Counted from the first letter of the stretch, positions 25,586-35,129 are shown. The stretch is DNA of 64,000 bases from Halobacteriovorax marinus (GCA_002163155.1 MAAO01000016.1:186001-250000), one strand, 5' to 3'. The notes: generated from the sequence alone by a model not told the origin. Made by a program: numbers and translations.

Positions 25586-27190
25586 TTGTGCCATATCTCT
25601 AATATATTTTCCTTTATTTGCATTATCAATTAGTGAAGTAAAAGAGAACGTTCTGCTCTTTTCTTGTTTTTTACTAACATCAATTAAGTGATCAGAAAAC
25701 TTTGCTATTTGTGGAAGATGAGTAATGGCAATAACTTGAGAATTTAAAGCGACTTCCGTGAGTGCCTTCCCTATCGAAATGGCAGTTTCTCCTCCAATAC
25801 CCGTATCAATTTCATCGAAGAGAAAGACTGATACTGTGTCTCCCTGAGATAAAATTTGTCTAAGTGAAAGTAGAATTCTTGATAATTCACCACCAGATGC
25901 GATATCCTTTACTTTAAAGAATCCTTCTCCAGAGTTTGTTTCTGCTTGAAAAGATATTTTGCTTATTCCGTCTTTGTTCAACTCTTCACACTCTAATACA
26001 TTTACTTTTAGAGTTGCACCTTCCATTCTTAGCTCTTTAACTTTTTTTGATAATTGAGTTGAAAGTTTCTTTGCAAACTTTTCACGTAATAAGTGTAGTT
26101 CATGGGCCTTGGTCCAACAAATCTCTCTAGAGCTATTTAAAAGGTTTTTTAAATCGACTAGTTGATTGTTAGAATCTTCAATTTGTGAATACTCATCTTT
26201 AAAGCCCTTATAAAGTTCTTCTAACTCAATTGTGTCACATGAAAATTTTCTTTTTAACTTTTGGTATGAATCTAATGATTCGATTATAGTTTGCAGTTCA
26301 GATTCGTCTTCATTTGGATTTAACTTTTTTGAAATTTTGAAAGACAAGTCTTCAAGGTGTTCCTTGCTTTCTAAGAATTTGGAATAATCTTCTTCTACTA
26401 AAAGATCATTGCTTTCAGCTTTAGAGAGAAGTCTATTCATTTGAGATAGAATACTGTTTTGAGAATCGCTTAAGAGGTGGTTTACCTCTGTGTAAGACTC
26501 TAATTTTCTTTGAAAGTTTAAGAGTTCGTTTTTTCTGTGAATGAGTTTGTCTTCGTCTACAACATTTGGGCTGAGCTTTTCCATTTCGTTAATTTGAAAC
26601 TCGAGGTAGTCTTTTCTTTGAGATAAAGTTCTACTTTTATTAACAACTTCAGTTATTTTATTTTCGAGTTGTTTTAAATTCTTAAACTCTTTTTGATATG
26701 AATTAACCAACTCACCTAGTTTTCCGTAATCATTTAAGAGTTTCAATTGATAGTCGTCACTCAGCAGTTTTTGATTATCAAATTGACCTACTAGATCTAT
26801 GTGTCTTTTTGCAATAGTATTTAATGTACTTAAAGAGCACTGCTGAAAATTAAGATAGGACTTTGAAGACCCTTCTGCTGTGATAATTCTTTTTATTATA
26901 ATTTCATCTTCTGAGAAGGGGTGACCAAGTTCATCAAAGTATTTTCTTATTGTTGAATCATTACAGCGAAACACTGCTTCAACTGTGGAGAAATCTGCAC
27001 CTTTTCGAATAATTTTCTTATCTGCCCTATGTCCAAAAATCAATTGAAGAGCATCAAGAATCAAGCTTTTTCCAGATCCTGTTTCTCCAACAATTACGCT
27101 GAACTTTTCACCAAAATCAATTTCTTGATTTACGAAAGTAGCAAAATTATTAAGAGTTAATGTCTTTAGAATTAATTTATCTTTATTCAT
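25580..27190 (-). CDS. recN: RecN, DNA double-strand break repair ATPase
   Basis: An SMC-like ABC ATPase that acts early in recombinational repair. The Walker A GETGSGKSLILDAL is near residue 35, followed by a long coiled-coil middle rich in Lys, Glu and Leu, then the ABC signature GGELSRILLSL and the Walker B LFDEIDTGIGG in the C-terminal part, with the ITHLPQIA histidine loop. At 536 residues it is full length. The start overlaps the end of nadK by 4 bp (ATGA), a pairing also common elsewhere. Confidence 0.94.
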   Translation of the reverse strand: MNKDKLILKTLTLNNFATFVNQEIDFGEKFSVIVGETGSGKSLILDALQLIFGHRADKKIIRKGADFSTVEAVFRCNDSTIRKYFDELGHPFSEDEIIIKRIITAEGSSKSYLNFQQCSLSTLNTIAKRHIDLVGQFDNQKLLSDDYQLKLLNDYGKLGELVNSYQKEFKNLKQLENKITEVVNKSRTLSQRKDYLEFQINEMEKLSPNVVDEDKLIHRKNELLNFQRKLESYTEVNHLLSDSQNSILSQMNRLLSKAESNDLLVEEDYSKFLESKEHLEDLSFKISKKLNPNEDESELQTIIESLDSYQKLKRKFSCDTIELEELYKGFKDEYSQIEDSNNQLVDLKNLLNSSREICWTKAHELHLLREKFAKKLSTQLSKKVKELRMEGATLKVNVLECEELNKDGISKISFQAETNSGEGFFKVKDIASGGELSRILLSLRQILSQGDTVSVFLFDEIDTGIGGETAISIGKALTEVALNSQVIAITHLPQIAKFSDHLIDVSKKQEKSRTFSFTSLIDNANKGKYIRDMAQL

Positions 27191-28092
27191 CTGTTTTCTC
27201 TCTGACCGTGAGTTAGTTTTTGTTTTAATGTATGAAAGTATGTTCTGTCAGGGTTTTTAATAAATTTCGCGAAGTTATTTTTCACTTTTGAAATTGTCAC
27301 GATACAGCCCTTATCTATTTCAACGGCCTCTTGTCCATCAAGAGTGAGGCTAAGGTAGTCTTCTTTTACAGGAAACTTTATATCAATACTTTTATCGTCA
27401 GGAATCACTAGGGGCCTGTGGTTAAGGCTGTGTGGACAAATGGGAGTTAGCACTAGAGCGTTCACATTGGGGTGAGTTATTGGTCCGCCTGCTGCTAGTG
27501 AGTATGCTGTTGAGCCGATTGGAGAGCTTATTATTAGTCCATCTCCTGATACATTGAAAATGAGTTCTGATTCGCACTCAACTGTTAAAGTAAACATTCT
27601 AGAAATATTGTTTTTATTAACAACAACATCATTAAGAAAATTTGCTTTGAATATATTCTTGCCTTTCTTTGTCACATTAACTCTGTAGAGTTGGAGTTTC
27701 GTTATTTCGTAGTTACCCATTATTGTTTTAGCTAGTTCTTCGAAATAATCAACTTTTGAAAACTCTGTTATAAATCCGAGTCGGCCCATATTTACGCCAA
27801 AAATTGGTGGTGACTTTTTTGTGCAACTTCTACTTACACCAATAAGGGTACCATCTCCGCCCAGCGTGATGATTAAGTCTAGGTCATGTAGCTCTTCTGC
27901 TTCAATGAATGAAACTTGCTTTGGTATGTTAGTGAATTTTTTCGTGACCCTGGCTTCTTCTTGATTTAAAAAGAAAACATTCTTTTTTCTTCTTATTAAC
28001 CATTCTGTTAGGTTCGGAATAATTGTTGAAAATTCTGTTACTCTTCTGGGTTTAAGTAAAATTCCAACATTTTTTATAACTGTATTGCTCAA
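27187..28092 (-). CDS. nadK: NAD kinase
   Basis: Phosphorylates NAD to NADP. The GGDGTL motif is near residue 74, NDVVV lies about 85 residues later, and the glycine-rich SGDGLIISSPIGSTAYSLAAGGP segment is diagnostic. Length (301) is normal. It lies 7 bp downstream of a response-regulator gene, and overlaps recN by 4 bp. Confidence 0.95.
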   Translation of the reverse strand: MSNTVIKNVGILLKPRRVTEFSTIIPNLTEWLIRRKKNVFFLNQEEARVTKKFTNIPKQVSFIEAEELHDLDLIITLGGDGTLIGVSRSCTKKSPPIFGVNMGRLGFITEFSKVDYFEELAKTIMGNYEITKLQLYRVNVTKKGKNIFKANFLNDVVVNKNNISRMFTLTVECESELIFNVSGDGLIISSPIGSTAYSLAAGGPITHPNVNALVLTPICPHSLNHRPLVIPDDKSIDIKFPVKEDYLSLTLDGQEAVEIDKGCIVTISKVKNNFAKFIKNPDRTYFHTLKQKLTHGQRENR

Positions 28093-28099
28093 TTTATAC

Positions 28100-28459
28100 T
28101 CACTTTCTAAGGAAAACCTCTAGGGCTTCCTCAATATTATCAAATGGTTTACCTAAAACTTTGCAGCCATATGAATTCGCTTTCTCTAGTATTTGTGGAG
28201 AACTATAGGCTGTCATAATGACAAATATATTACCAATATCTTCAATAGTGTATTTCTTTTTTGATTCTTCAATAATATCAAAGCCGGTGATGTCCTGCAG
28301 CATTAAGTCGCAAACTATTCTGTCAAAGTTCGTAGATAGAATCTTTTCAATAGCTTCTTTGCCAGATGAGGAGACCTCAACTGTAGCACCTTTCTTTTCA
28401 AGTAATTTTTTTAAGGACTTCTGAATAAGAAGTTCATCTTCTATAACTAGTATGTTCAT
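28100..28459 (-). CDS. Single-domain response regulator
   Basis: A stand-alone receiver domain of about 119 residues: acidic pair in VIEDE, the phospho-acceptor Asp in CDLMLQD, Thr in MTAYSS and Lys in GKPFD. There is no output domain, so it acts by protein contact or phosphotransfer, as CheY does. I chose the ATG at 28457-28459, one base after the kinase stop codon, because MNILVIEDE is the usual start of such domains; the frame continues to 28471. It is probably the partner of the adjacent histidine kinase. Confidence 0.88.
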   Translation of the reverse strand: MNILVIEDELLIQKSLKKLLEKKGATVEVSSSGKEAIEKILSTNFDRIVCDLMLQDITGFDIIEESKKKYTIEDIGNIFVIMTAYSSPQILEKANSYGCKVLGKPFDNIEEALEVFLRK

Positions 28460-28460
28460 A

Positions 28461-30167
28461 TTAATCATCAATGGGGAGTGTGAATACTACAACTGTCCCG
28501 ATTTCGTCCTTATCTATTATTTCAATTTTTCCATTTAATTTATTAATCAAGTTAGAACAAATGGAAAGTCCAAGTCCCGTACCCTTTTCTTTTGTTGTCA
28601 CAAAAGGCTCGAAGATCTGATCTCTTAGTTTTTTGGGTATTCCTGGTCCTGAGTCCGAAACACTAAACTCAATCTCTTCTAGTTTTTTTATAATTGTAAT
28701 TTCGATATTGTTCTTTGAGAGCTCTTGTCCAGCGCTCTTGATTGCTTGGCAGCTATTAATAATGAGATTGAATATAATTTGAGATATCCATGTGGGATTA
28801 GACTTTATTAAATAATCTTCATCAGACTGAAAGTTATAGAAGTTTATCTGTTTAGGAATTTGTTTACTCTCACTCTTTGTTAATAGAATTGTTTCATTTA
28901 AAACATCGGAGATATTGAAGATCTCATTGATGTTTTCTTCTCTGTATAATTTTGAAAAGTTATCAATTATCGTTTGACATCTATTACAGTTAATAGAGAT
29001 ATCATTTACAGTAGAGCTAAAGTCTTCATCTACCTCTTCAAGTTGCAGTAAGTCTGAGGCCATTTTAAGACCAAAGAGCGGATTACTTAGCTCATGCTTT
29101 AAAGTATTTAAGAGTTCTCCAAGTAAACTAACCCTTTGATGATGATATATATCAGAAGTGTTTTTCTTAAAAGAATCGTTTATTTCTATAAACTTTTTTT
29201 CGGCGACCTCTATGGATATTTCGTCTTCGTCTGTTGAGCTTAAGTCAAAAGATCTTGCAGCTTCATTTAAAGGTGTTTCATCTAAGAATAGCGGAAAGGG
29301 ATAGTTTGCGAGAAAACTCATGTAGGATTCTGTTTTACGCTTTTCCAGTGACGTAAGTAAGATGTTTTGAAAAACATCAGACACAAATGTCATTGATGAG
29401 TTAAAAAGATTTATTTCAATATCAGAAGGAGGTAAGAAATCATTTCTGGATATAATGACTAGTATAGAATGTTTCTTTAGTTCAATTTCCTTTGCTAGGA
29501 ATGTTCCAACTACACCAATGTCACTTTCAAGTATTTGCGATTGATTAAAAAGTTTGTTTTTACTTTTTTTTACGAGGTTAAATAACTTACTAAAGGTTGT
29601 TACAGGGATTTCATTTTTTCTTAATCCAACACTTGAATCAAAATAGTAAGCACCTATTAAGGGGGAGCCTTTCTCGTGGATCATTATCTGGCAGGACTTA
29701 TAACCTTTATATAGTTTTGATTTAAGTATGTATTCTGGGATGTCACTTGTGTCAAAGATTTTCGAAGATTGATTTTGGAGATAAGCTTTGAACTCTAAAA
29801 TATCAATAAAGCTTTTAAGATTAGAAGAGTTTGATTTTAGAATACTTGAAGCCTTAAATAACTTCTTCTTATTTCTCTTTGTTCGAAATTCTGAAATAAG
29901 TTTAGAATTTGAATTTAGGAGTTTATAAATTGTCTGGTAATTAGTAGCAGTACTTACTATTAATACAGGGTCCCCAACAATTGTCCCTCCAGTAAAAACT
30001 TCATATAAATCATCATTTTGATGAATTGAAAAATCGGAATTTAGAGGAGATTTGGAAAATTCAACAAGAGGGGTAGACTTGAATATGCTACCCCTTACAC
30101 TATCTGATAAGTAGAGCTTTATAGATCTCTGAGCTTTTTTAATTCTGGTATGGCCTTGATTTTCCAC
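28461..30167 (-). CDS. Sensor histidine kinase, soluble
   Basis: The C-terminal half holds a dimerisation H-box (HELSNPLFGLKMA), an N-box (FNLIINSCQA), a G1 box (SDSGPGIP) and a G2 box (GTGLGLSI), so it should autophosphorylate. The N-terminal ~330 residues contain no membrane segment and may be GAF- or PAS-like, but I cannot name the domain. The only start I see is a GTG at 30165-30167, without a good ribosome-binding site; it makes the gene overlap the upstream hypothetical gene by 49 bp. The receiver protein follows immediately. Confidence 0.85.
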   Translation of the reverse strand: MENQGHTRIKKAQRSIKLYLSDSVRGSIFKSTPLVEFSKSPLNSDFSIHQNDDLYEVFTGGTIVGDPVLIVSTATNYQTIYKLLNSNSKLISEFRTKRNKKKLFKASSILKSNSSNLKSFIDILEFKAYLQNQSSKIFDTSDIPEYILKSKLYKGYKSCQIMIHEKGSPLIGAYYFDSSVGLRKNEIPVTTFSKLFNLVKKSKNKLFNQSQILESDIGVVGTFLAKEIELKKHSILVIISRNDFLPPSDIEINLFNSSMTFVSDVFQNILLTSLEKRKTESYMSFLANYPFPLFLDETPLNEAARSFDLSSTDEDEISIEVAEKKFIEINDSFKKNTSDIYHHQRVSLLGELLNTLKHELSNPLFGLKMASDLLQLEEVDEDFSSTVNDISINCNRCQTIIDNFSKLYREENINEIFNISDVLNETILLTKSESKQIPKQINFYNFQSDEDYLIKSNPTWISQIIFNLIINSCQAIKSAGQELSKNNIEITIIKKLEEIEFSVSDSGPGIPKKLRDQIFEPFVTTKEKGTGLGLSICSNLINKLNGKIEIIDKDEIGTVVVFTLPIDD

Positions 30168-30736
30168 TGAGTCAGGTTATCTATAAGTTCGTACTCTAGC
30201 AAGTCGTTCAACATAATAATGTCATTTTTTTCTTTTGCTGGAAGTAGAGTTTTCATAATTGAAAGTAGATGTATTTCTAACTGTTGGAAGGTTTCAGTTG
30301 CTTGAAGTTGATGTGTATGCCTTTTTCTTACAGTCTTATAAATGCGAGACATCAATTGAACGAATAAGTCCATAATTTCAATAACTTCACCAAACATTAA
30401 GTTGGCTTCATGTTGTTTGTTTTCATTTTGATATTCTGTTAAGAGATTTATTTTTTCTACAATCGTGTCTATATATGATGAACAGTCATTAAGAGCTTCA
30501 AAGGCCAGCTCATAACTACTTGTAGTAGAAAAGTTAATATCACTATATTTTGCAACTGGTATTGATAGAGACTCTTGTTCTTCCTCATAACTTAGTTGTT
30601 TCCCATCTATATCAAGAGAGGTAATGACTTCATCTTCATGTAAAACTTCTTTGAGTATGAACTCCATTAAATCGTTCACATTAAGATCTTTTTCTGAATG
30701 CTGTATAAACTTATTGTTTATTGTTACTGATGTCAT
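30119..30736 (-). CDS. Hypothetical 205-residue protein in flagellin-modification operon
   Basis: I do not recognise this protein. It is acidic and mostly helical with a short mixed N-terminal part (ITSLDIDGKQLSYEEEQ), no signal peptide and no membrane segment. Long amphipathic helices in the C-terminal part could pack as a bundle like a chaperone. An AGGTAGGA ribosome-binding site precedes the ATG. It follows the second GT9 gene by 6 bp and runs 49 bp into the histidine kinase gene, so it links the glycosylation genes to the two-component pair. Confidence 0.7.
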   Translation of the reverse strand: MTSVTINNKFIQHSEKDLNVNDLMEFILKEVLHEDEVITSLDIDGKQLSYEEEQESLSIPVAKYSDINFSTTSSYELAFEALNDCSSYIDTIVEKINLLTEYQNENKQHEANLMFGEVIEIMDLFVQLMSRIYKTVRKRHTHQLQATETFQQLEIHLLSIMKTLLPAKEKNDIIMLNDLLEYELIDNLTQWKIKAIPELKKLRDL

Positions 30737-30742
30737 ATTGTC

Positions 30743-32458
30743 CTACCTTATGCTTACTTCATTATTAGTTTTAGATTTAGATATTTGATTCTTTGTTAGT
30801 GTTTTTTCACATAATTCATAAATGATACTAGTGGCATTGGATAAGTCATGAAATGAATAGAATGAGCTTTCTGTTAACTCAACAAGGTTTTCACCGTGCA
30901 GGTTTGCCCTCGAAATAGTTCCAAAATTGATAAGAGGACGTAGTTGTGGATAAGTCTCAGAAATAATGTCACACAGCCTGTCGATCTCATCTACTTTATT
31001 GGAATGCTCTTTAATTTTCTGAATATCTGGAGTTTCGGTAGAAACTTCTTCTAAGATATATCTAGAATATTTCTTACCAAACTCACTAAGTTCGTAAAGC
31101 TGTTGTAGGCCCTGCATGTCTTTAGCTAGTAGGGAATGTGTTTTATCTGAAATTTTTGGGTAATCTTGATTTACAACGATTTCATTAAATAAGTAAGTCC
31201 AGGCTAACGTATAAAAACTATTTAAAGTTTCGTTGTAAGTCATATCTTCTTTAAAAACTGTATTTAGTGTAAGTAGGCCAGCGCTGTTAAATTCTGATTT
31301 TCTTATTTCTGTAGAGTTTAAATGAAAATGAGAAAGATTTTCTTTTAAGTTTTCTTGAGTTAGCTCTATTCCTTTTGAAATAATACTCAGAGATTCATTA
31401 ACAACTTGATAGGGAATATCAGCGTGGCATTGAAAAAAATCACAGGACGTATCAGGTTTACAAGGAAAACACTTTGTCTTTGGAGACAGGTTATAAACAC
31501 CTTCGATATACGGAGTTGTCTCGTAAGGTCTAACTGTCCCAAGAGATATAGTAATAATTGGAACGTTTTGCAGTGATGCTAGATGACTTACCATTGAGTC
31601 GTGACCTATAAACATAGATTCTTCGTCTAGTAGATTCTTAAGTTCATTTATGCTGTACTTGCCACATATATTCTCTAGCCGATCATTAAAGGTCTTTAAT
31701 AAAGGGTTGTTTGTTATTTTATTAGCACTCTCGTTATCAGTATCACTTCCAACAATAAAAACTTCTTTATTTTCATGATCCTTTAAGAACTTGTAAATAA
31801 TTTCAACCCATTTGCTTTCATTCCATCTTTTCTTACTATCTGAGGTAAAGGGATGGATGAAAACCTTTTTTCGTGGAGTGAATTCTATTTTCTCTTTTTT
31901 ACCCTGTTTATGATCAACACCAACAATAAGTTTAAAGAGGTCGACAAGGTTGAATGGATTTTGATTAGTTTCTAAAACATTGGCATATAGATATTGAGAC
32001 CACTTGTCTTTTATTCGAATGTTTGCTTGTTCATCATATGTTGGCCCAATTTTATTGTTGGCATGAATTAATGACATTAGATAGTTTGCAGACTTAGAAA
32101 AAGATAAGTTGATACATACTTCAATTACATTGGAGTTTATTTTTGCTTTTAACTCTTTAATGTTTTTAAGGGTGTTCTCTAATGAGACAGAGTCCCCTTT
32201 TAAAGTTAAATCTTTTAAGTCAATTGTAATACATTCGTCGAAAACAGAATCTATTAGTTCTCTTAGGGGAGTTGCAAACGATTTTCTCGCAATAAGTAAT
32301 AACTTAAATTTATCACCGTGCACAACCCTAAGTTCTTGCGCCATCTTTATTGTTTGTAAAATATCTCCAAGCCTTAGTATTTGGACAAAAGCTAGTGTCT
32401 TTTTTAAAGCTTTTGGAGGGATTTCATTCTCAATTTGATCTTTATTAGTCACGACCAT
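30743..32458 (-). CDS. GT9-family glycosyltransferase (heptosyltransferase fold), long form
   Basis: The N-terminal QILRLGDILQTIKMAQEL element and the C-terminal HPFTSDSKKRWNESKW, GHDSMVSHLASLQNVP and SLGTVRPYETTPY segments are those of ADP-heptose:LPS heptosyltransferases (GT9). A Cys-rich loop (CFPCKPDTSCDFFQC) follows. The extra ~200 residues at the C-terminus are helical and unlike LPS transferases, so this is not a standard WaaC/WaaF. The ATG at 32456-32458 follows an AGGAGGAAGG ribosome-binding site; the frame runs upstream to a TTG. Genomic context suggests flagellin as acceptor. Confidence 0.78.
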   Translation of the reverse strand: MVVTNKDQIENEIPPKALKKTLAFVQILRLGDILQTIKMAQELRVVHGDKFKLLLIARKSFATPLRELIDSVFDECITIDLKDLTLKGDSVSLENTLKNIKELKAKINSNVIEVCINLSFSKSANYLMSLIHANNKIGPTYDEQANIRIKDKWSQYLYANVLETNQNPFNLVDLFKLIVGVDHKQGKKEKIEFTPRKKVFIHPFTSDSKKRWNESKWVEIIYKFLKDHENKEVFIVGSDTDNESANKITNNPLLKTFNDRLENICGKYSINELKNLLDEESMFIGHDSMVSHLASLQNVPIITISLGTVRPYETTPYIEGVYNLSPKTKCFPCKPDTSCDFFQCHADIPYQVVNESLSIISKGIELTQENLKENLSHFHLNSTEIRKSEFNSAGLLTLNTVFKEDMTYNETLNSFYTLAWTYLFNEIVVNQDYPKISDKTHSLLAKDMQGLQQLYELSEFGKKYSRYILEEVSTETPDIQKIKEHSNKVDEIDRLCDIISETYPQLRPLINFGTISRANLHGENLVELTESSFYSFHDLSNATSIIYELCEKTLTKNQISKSKTNNEVSIR

Positions 32459-32588
32459 TGCCTTCCTCCTCAAGTAAAGAGGCTAGAAATAGCACTTCAA
32501 GATCGTCTGTTGATAATGAAATACCTTCTTTGGCAGAAGATTTGATTTTTTCAATCTTCTCTACAACTTCTTTTGCAAAGTTACTCAT
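32445..32588 (-). CDS. 47-residue small ORF between two GT9 genes
   Basis: Too short for most gene callers. The ATG (32586-32588) follows a good GGAAGG ribosome-binding site, and the ORF fills the 150-bp gap between the two GT9 genes and overlaps the start of the downstream one by 14 bp. The product (starting MSNFAKEVVEKIEK) is acidic and helical, ends LLEEEGNGRD, and has no membrane segment. The position, ribosome-binding site and overlap support a real coding sequence; its function is unknown. Confidence 0.6.
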   Translation of the reverse strand: MSNFAKEVVEKIEKIKSSAKEGISLSTDDLEVLFLASLLEEEGNGRD

Positions 32589-32609
32589 ACACCTTCCTTG
32601 GCATAGTTT

Positions 32610-34262
32610 TTAGATATTGATAGAACTCGGTCTAGCCGTATTCTTATTTTCAATTGCCAAGGTTGCGTCATGCTCTCTTGACCTTTCTTCAACTGATTTT
32701 AAAACAGCATATACTTTTAATAGTTCAGTTTTCATTGTATATAATTGCGCTTCGACATCTTTAATGGAATCTGCAATATCTTTAGATAAAAGAGACTCTA
32801 GACGAGCTCTTAAGAATAGTGTTGGTATCGCTGTTATTGTTACATCAGAGCAATGCTCAATTAAATTGCCAAGAGATTCAATAAAAGCAGGTGTCTTAGA
32901 TTTGTTTTCGGTCATCAGTATTAGAGATCGAATCGTACCTAGTAGATCTTTAGTAGTGTTTGTGATGGCCTCTTTTTCATTATTTAGCCATCTTTTAAAT
33001 TGATCACCTTTTAATTCTAGAATCATTTCAAGAAAACTGTCGTTATCCAGATCTGTAAGAGTCATGGCTAAGTACATTCTTGAAGCAATTCTTTGTGCTT
33101 CTATTTCTTTATTTATATTACCTTTAACAGCAAAGTACGAAGTGCCTAGAGCATCTTTATATGGGCGATATAAGGCATACCCTTCACTTATAGTGACATC
33201 TTTAAATGGCTTTAAACCTAAGATTAATAGTGCTGATGTAGTGATATCACTTGATACTACTTCAATGCTTTCATCATTAGACTTGAAAGTTCTATCTTCT
33301 ATATTTCTTGTAAGAATTAATGATTTCTCATTAATTGAACCTTGTTTTAAGAAGGGAGATGCTCCAAGACTAACCTCTAAGCATGGTGTATCTACAAGGT
33401 CTGCTAAATGTTTAATTGCGGTATCTGGCGTAACAATTGCGTCTAGATTTATAACGACACTTGTTAGAGCATGGAAGTCGGATTCTACTGAAACTAATTT
33501 TCCATTAAATCTTTCATTTATTCTATTTGCTACTTCTCTTTCACTATCTGTTGGAGCAATTAGTAACATTGGAACGATACTATTTTCTTGCAGCTGGGAG
33601 ATAACAGACACAAGAGTCTCTTCTGGAATGTTTTTTGATATATCCGAAGTAACAATTTGGATACCTACAACCTTTCTTTCTTCACCATCATCAGTTTGTC
33701 TTAGAAGACTAATGTTCTTGTATGCATTTTCGTTATGGTTTGCACTTGTTTTAAGTTGCAGACCATTGCAGTTTGATTCAATATTTAGCATGTTGTGATG
33801 AATGTCATTGAAGTGAATGGGTGAGAAGTCCATTTCAGTTACAACATCATTTAGTAAAATGTCCCAATCTGAATTGTAATTGTTTCTCATTATATTTGAA
33901 AAAGTCAAACCACTCTTCTCTTTAGCATTTAATAGAGTTGTTAAGTGAGTTGAAACTCTATCATTTGAAAAATTAACAACTGTGTCCCACGCCAAAGAAT
34001 TAAATTCTTTTATATCTTTATAAAATTCTTCTAGAGCATATCCATTGTTAAATATGTCACTTTTAGTGAGTGTGATTACTTTTTGTCTATCAATAGTAAA
34101 GACTTGTGATACGCCTTGAAGATTCTGAGCGACCTTTTCAAATTCTTTATAAACGACAAGAGATATGTCCCATCCTTTGTTTTTAGCGATAGAGTTTATC
34201 AGGTGTCCTGAGCTATAGATATCACCGAATCTTCTCAGATTAACAATTAGTACTTTTTTCAT
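32610..34262 (-). CDS. GT9-family glycosyltransferase-like protein
   Basis: It starts MKKVLIVNLRRFGDIYSSGHLINS, the N-terminal pattern of heptosyltransferases, and has TPDTAIKHLADLVDTP and SLGASPF in place of the family's C-terminal nucleotide-sugar motif. The final ~200 residues are helical and shared in style, though not visibly in sequence, with the neighbouring GT9 protein. Sequence conservation of catalytic residues cannot be judged by eye. It shares a base with the upstream Maf-like gene (TAATG), so the two are probably made together. Confidence 0.72.
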   Translation of the reverse strand: MKKVLIVNLRRFGDIYSSGHLINSIAKNKGWDISLVVYKEFEKVAQNLQGVSQVFTIDRQKVITLTKSDIFNNGYALEEFYKDIKEFNSLAWDTVVNFSNDRVSTHLTTLLNAKEKSGLTFSNIMRNNYNSDWDILLNDVVTEMDFSPIHFNDIHHNMLNIESNCNGLQLKTSANHNENAYKNISLLRQTDDGEERKVVGIQIVTSDISKNIPEETLVSVISQLQENSIVPMLLIAPTDSEREVANRINERFNGKLVSVESDFHALTSVVINLDAIVTPDTAIKHLADLVDTPCLEVSLGASPFLKQGSINEKSLILTRNIEDRTFKSNDESIEVVSSDITTSALLILGLKPFKDVTISEGYALYRPYKDALGTSYFAVKGNINKEIEAQRIASRMYLAMTLTDLDNDSFLEMILELKGDQFKRWLNNEKEAITNTTKDLLGTIRSLILMTENKSKTPAFIESLGNLIEHCSDVTITAIPTLFLRARLESLLSKDIADSIKDVEAQLYTMKTELLKVYAVLKSVEERSREHDATLAIENKNTARPSSINI

Positions 34263-34999
34263 TACTTGTCCCTTCCTTCTATACTAATTGAACCTTTTAC
34301 CATCTCATTAAATGCCATAAAAAAATGATCTGTATTATCTAGTTCTTCTTCTTTTGGGTACATTTGTTCATTGATAGCTGTTAGTAGGTCAGAGTCCTGA
34401 TTTAGCCTTCTAATATTATCTCTAAGAATCGCTGACTCTATATATTGATCAAAGCTTCCAACATCTTTTGGAGCTTGATATGAAAGAAGATTTTTATAAT
34501 AGTTTTCGTATAAATTAAAGCTGGCTGGGTGTGCTATGATTCCTGGTTTTGTTAAAAGGTAGTCAACTAAAAAGCGATCTTTATATAGATCTTGTATTTT
34601 ATATCCAGCGTATATTTTTAAATTTACATCACTTAGTTCAGCATGTTCTAAGTAGTCCATGTAAACTTTTTCATTTGGTTCTATAACGACTATCTTATAG
34701 TCTGTTCCCCACTTTTCTTTAAGTGCAATAATAGCTTCACCTACATGGTAACCAAATCCCAAACCTAAGATCAGAATTTCATTCTTAACATTTGTAAGTT
34801 TTTTATTCTTAGCAATAAAGGTCGCTGCCTCTTTTGTCGGATTGTAAATAGAATGCAAGTGAACATCATTTACAACAGGAACTTTGTGATTAGTTTTTGC
34901 AATTTTTATTTCGTACTTATATAGGGATGTAGAATCCATAGAAAAATCCTGGACATTGGTTAAGTAATTTGAATTTTCATTCTCTGAATTTGTAGACAC
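34262..34999 (-). CDS. Maf/MptE-like N-terminal-domain protein (motility accessory factor type)
   Basis: The pattern VHLHSIYNPTKEAATF, then ILILGLGFGYHVGEAI and IVVIEPNEKVYMDYL, matches the N-terminal region of motility-associated factor (Maf) glycosyltransferases, which modify flagellin with nonulosonic acids. Here the protein is only 245 residues, so the C-terminal half of classical Maf is missing and it may work with the GT9 proteins downstream. A single Rossmann-like glycine motif suggests nucleotide or sugar-nucleotide binding. It heads the operon beside fliT-fliS-fliD. Confidence 0.65.
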   Translation of the reverse strand: MSTNSENENSNYLTNVQDFSMDSTSLYKYEIKIAKTNHKVPVVNDVHLHSIYNPTKEAATFIAKNKKLTNVKNEILILGLGFGYHVGEAIIALKEKWGTDYKIVVIEPNEKVYMDYLEHAELSDVNLKIYAGYKIQDLYKDRFLVDYLLTKPGIIAHPASFNLYENYYKNLLSYQAPKDVGSFDQYIESAILRDNIRRLNQDSDLLTAINEQMYPKEEELDNTDHFFMAFNEMVKGSISIEGRDK

Positions 35000-35129
35000 T
35001 GTTGATACCTCTTCCTTAAGGTTAATCTGTGAATTTAGAAGGAGAACTTATTCCTTGTTCTCTCGCCCCTATATTTCATCATGTCTAGGAATTTTCGTCA
35101 ATCAGATTATAAAAATTAGCCCACTATCA

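Noticed and set aside
33064-33798. A 244-residue plus-strand open reading frame opposite the first GT9-like gene.
   Set aside because: It lies wholly inside a well-supported minus-strand gene, has no ribosome-binding site, and its sequence resembles no family; it is a codon-bias shadow.
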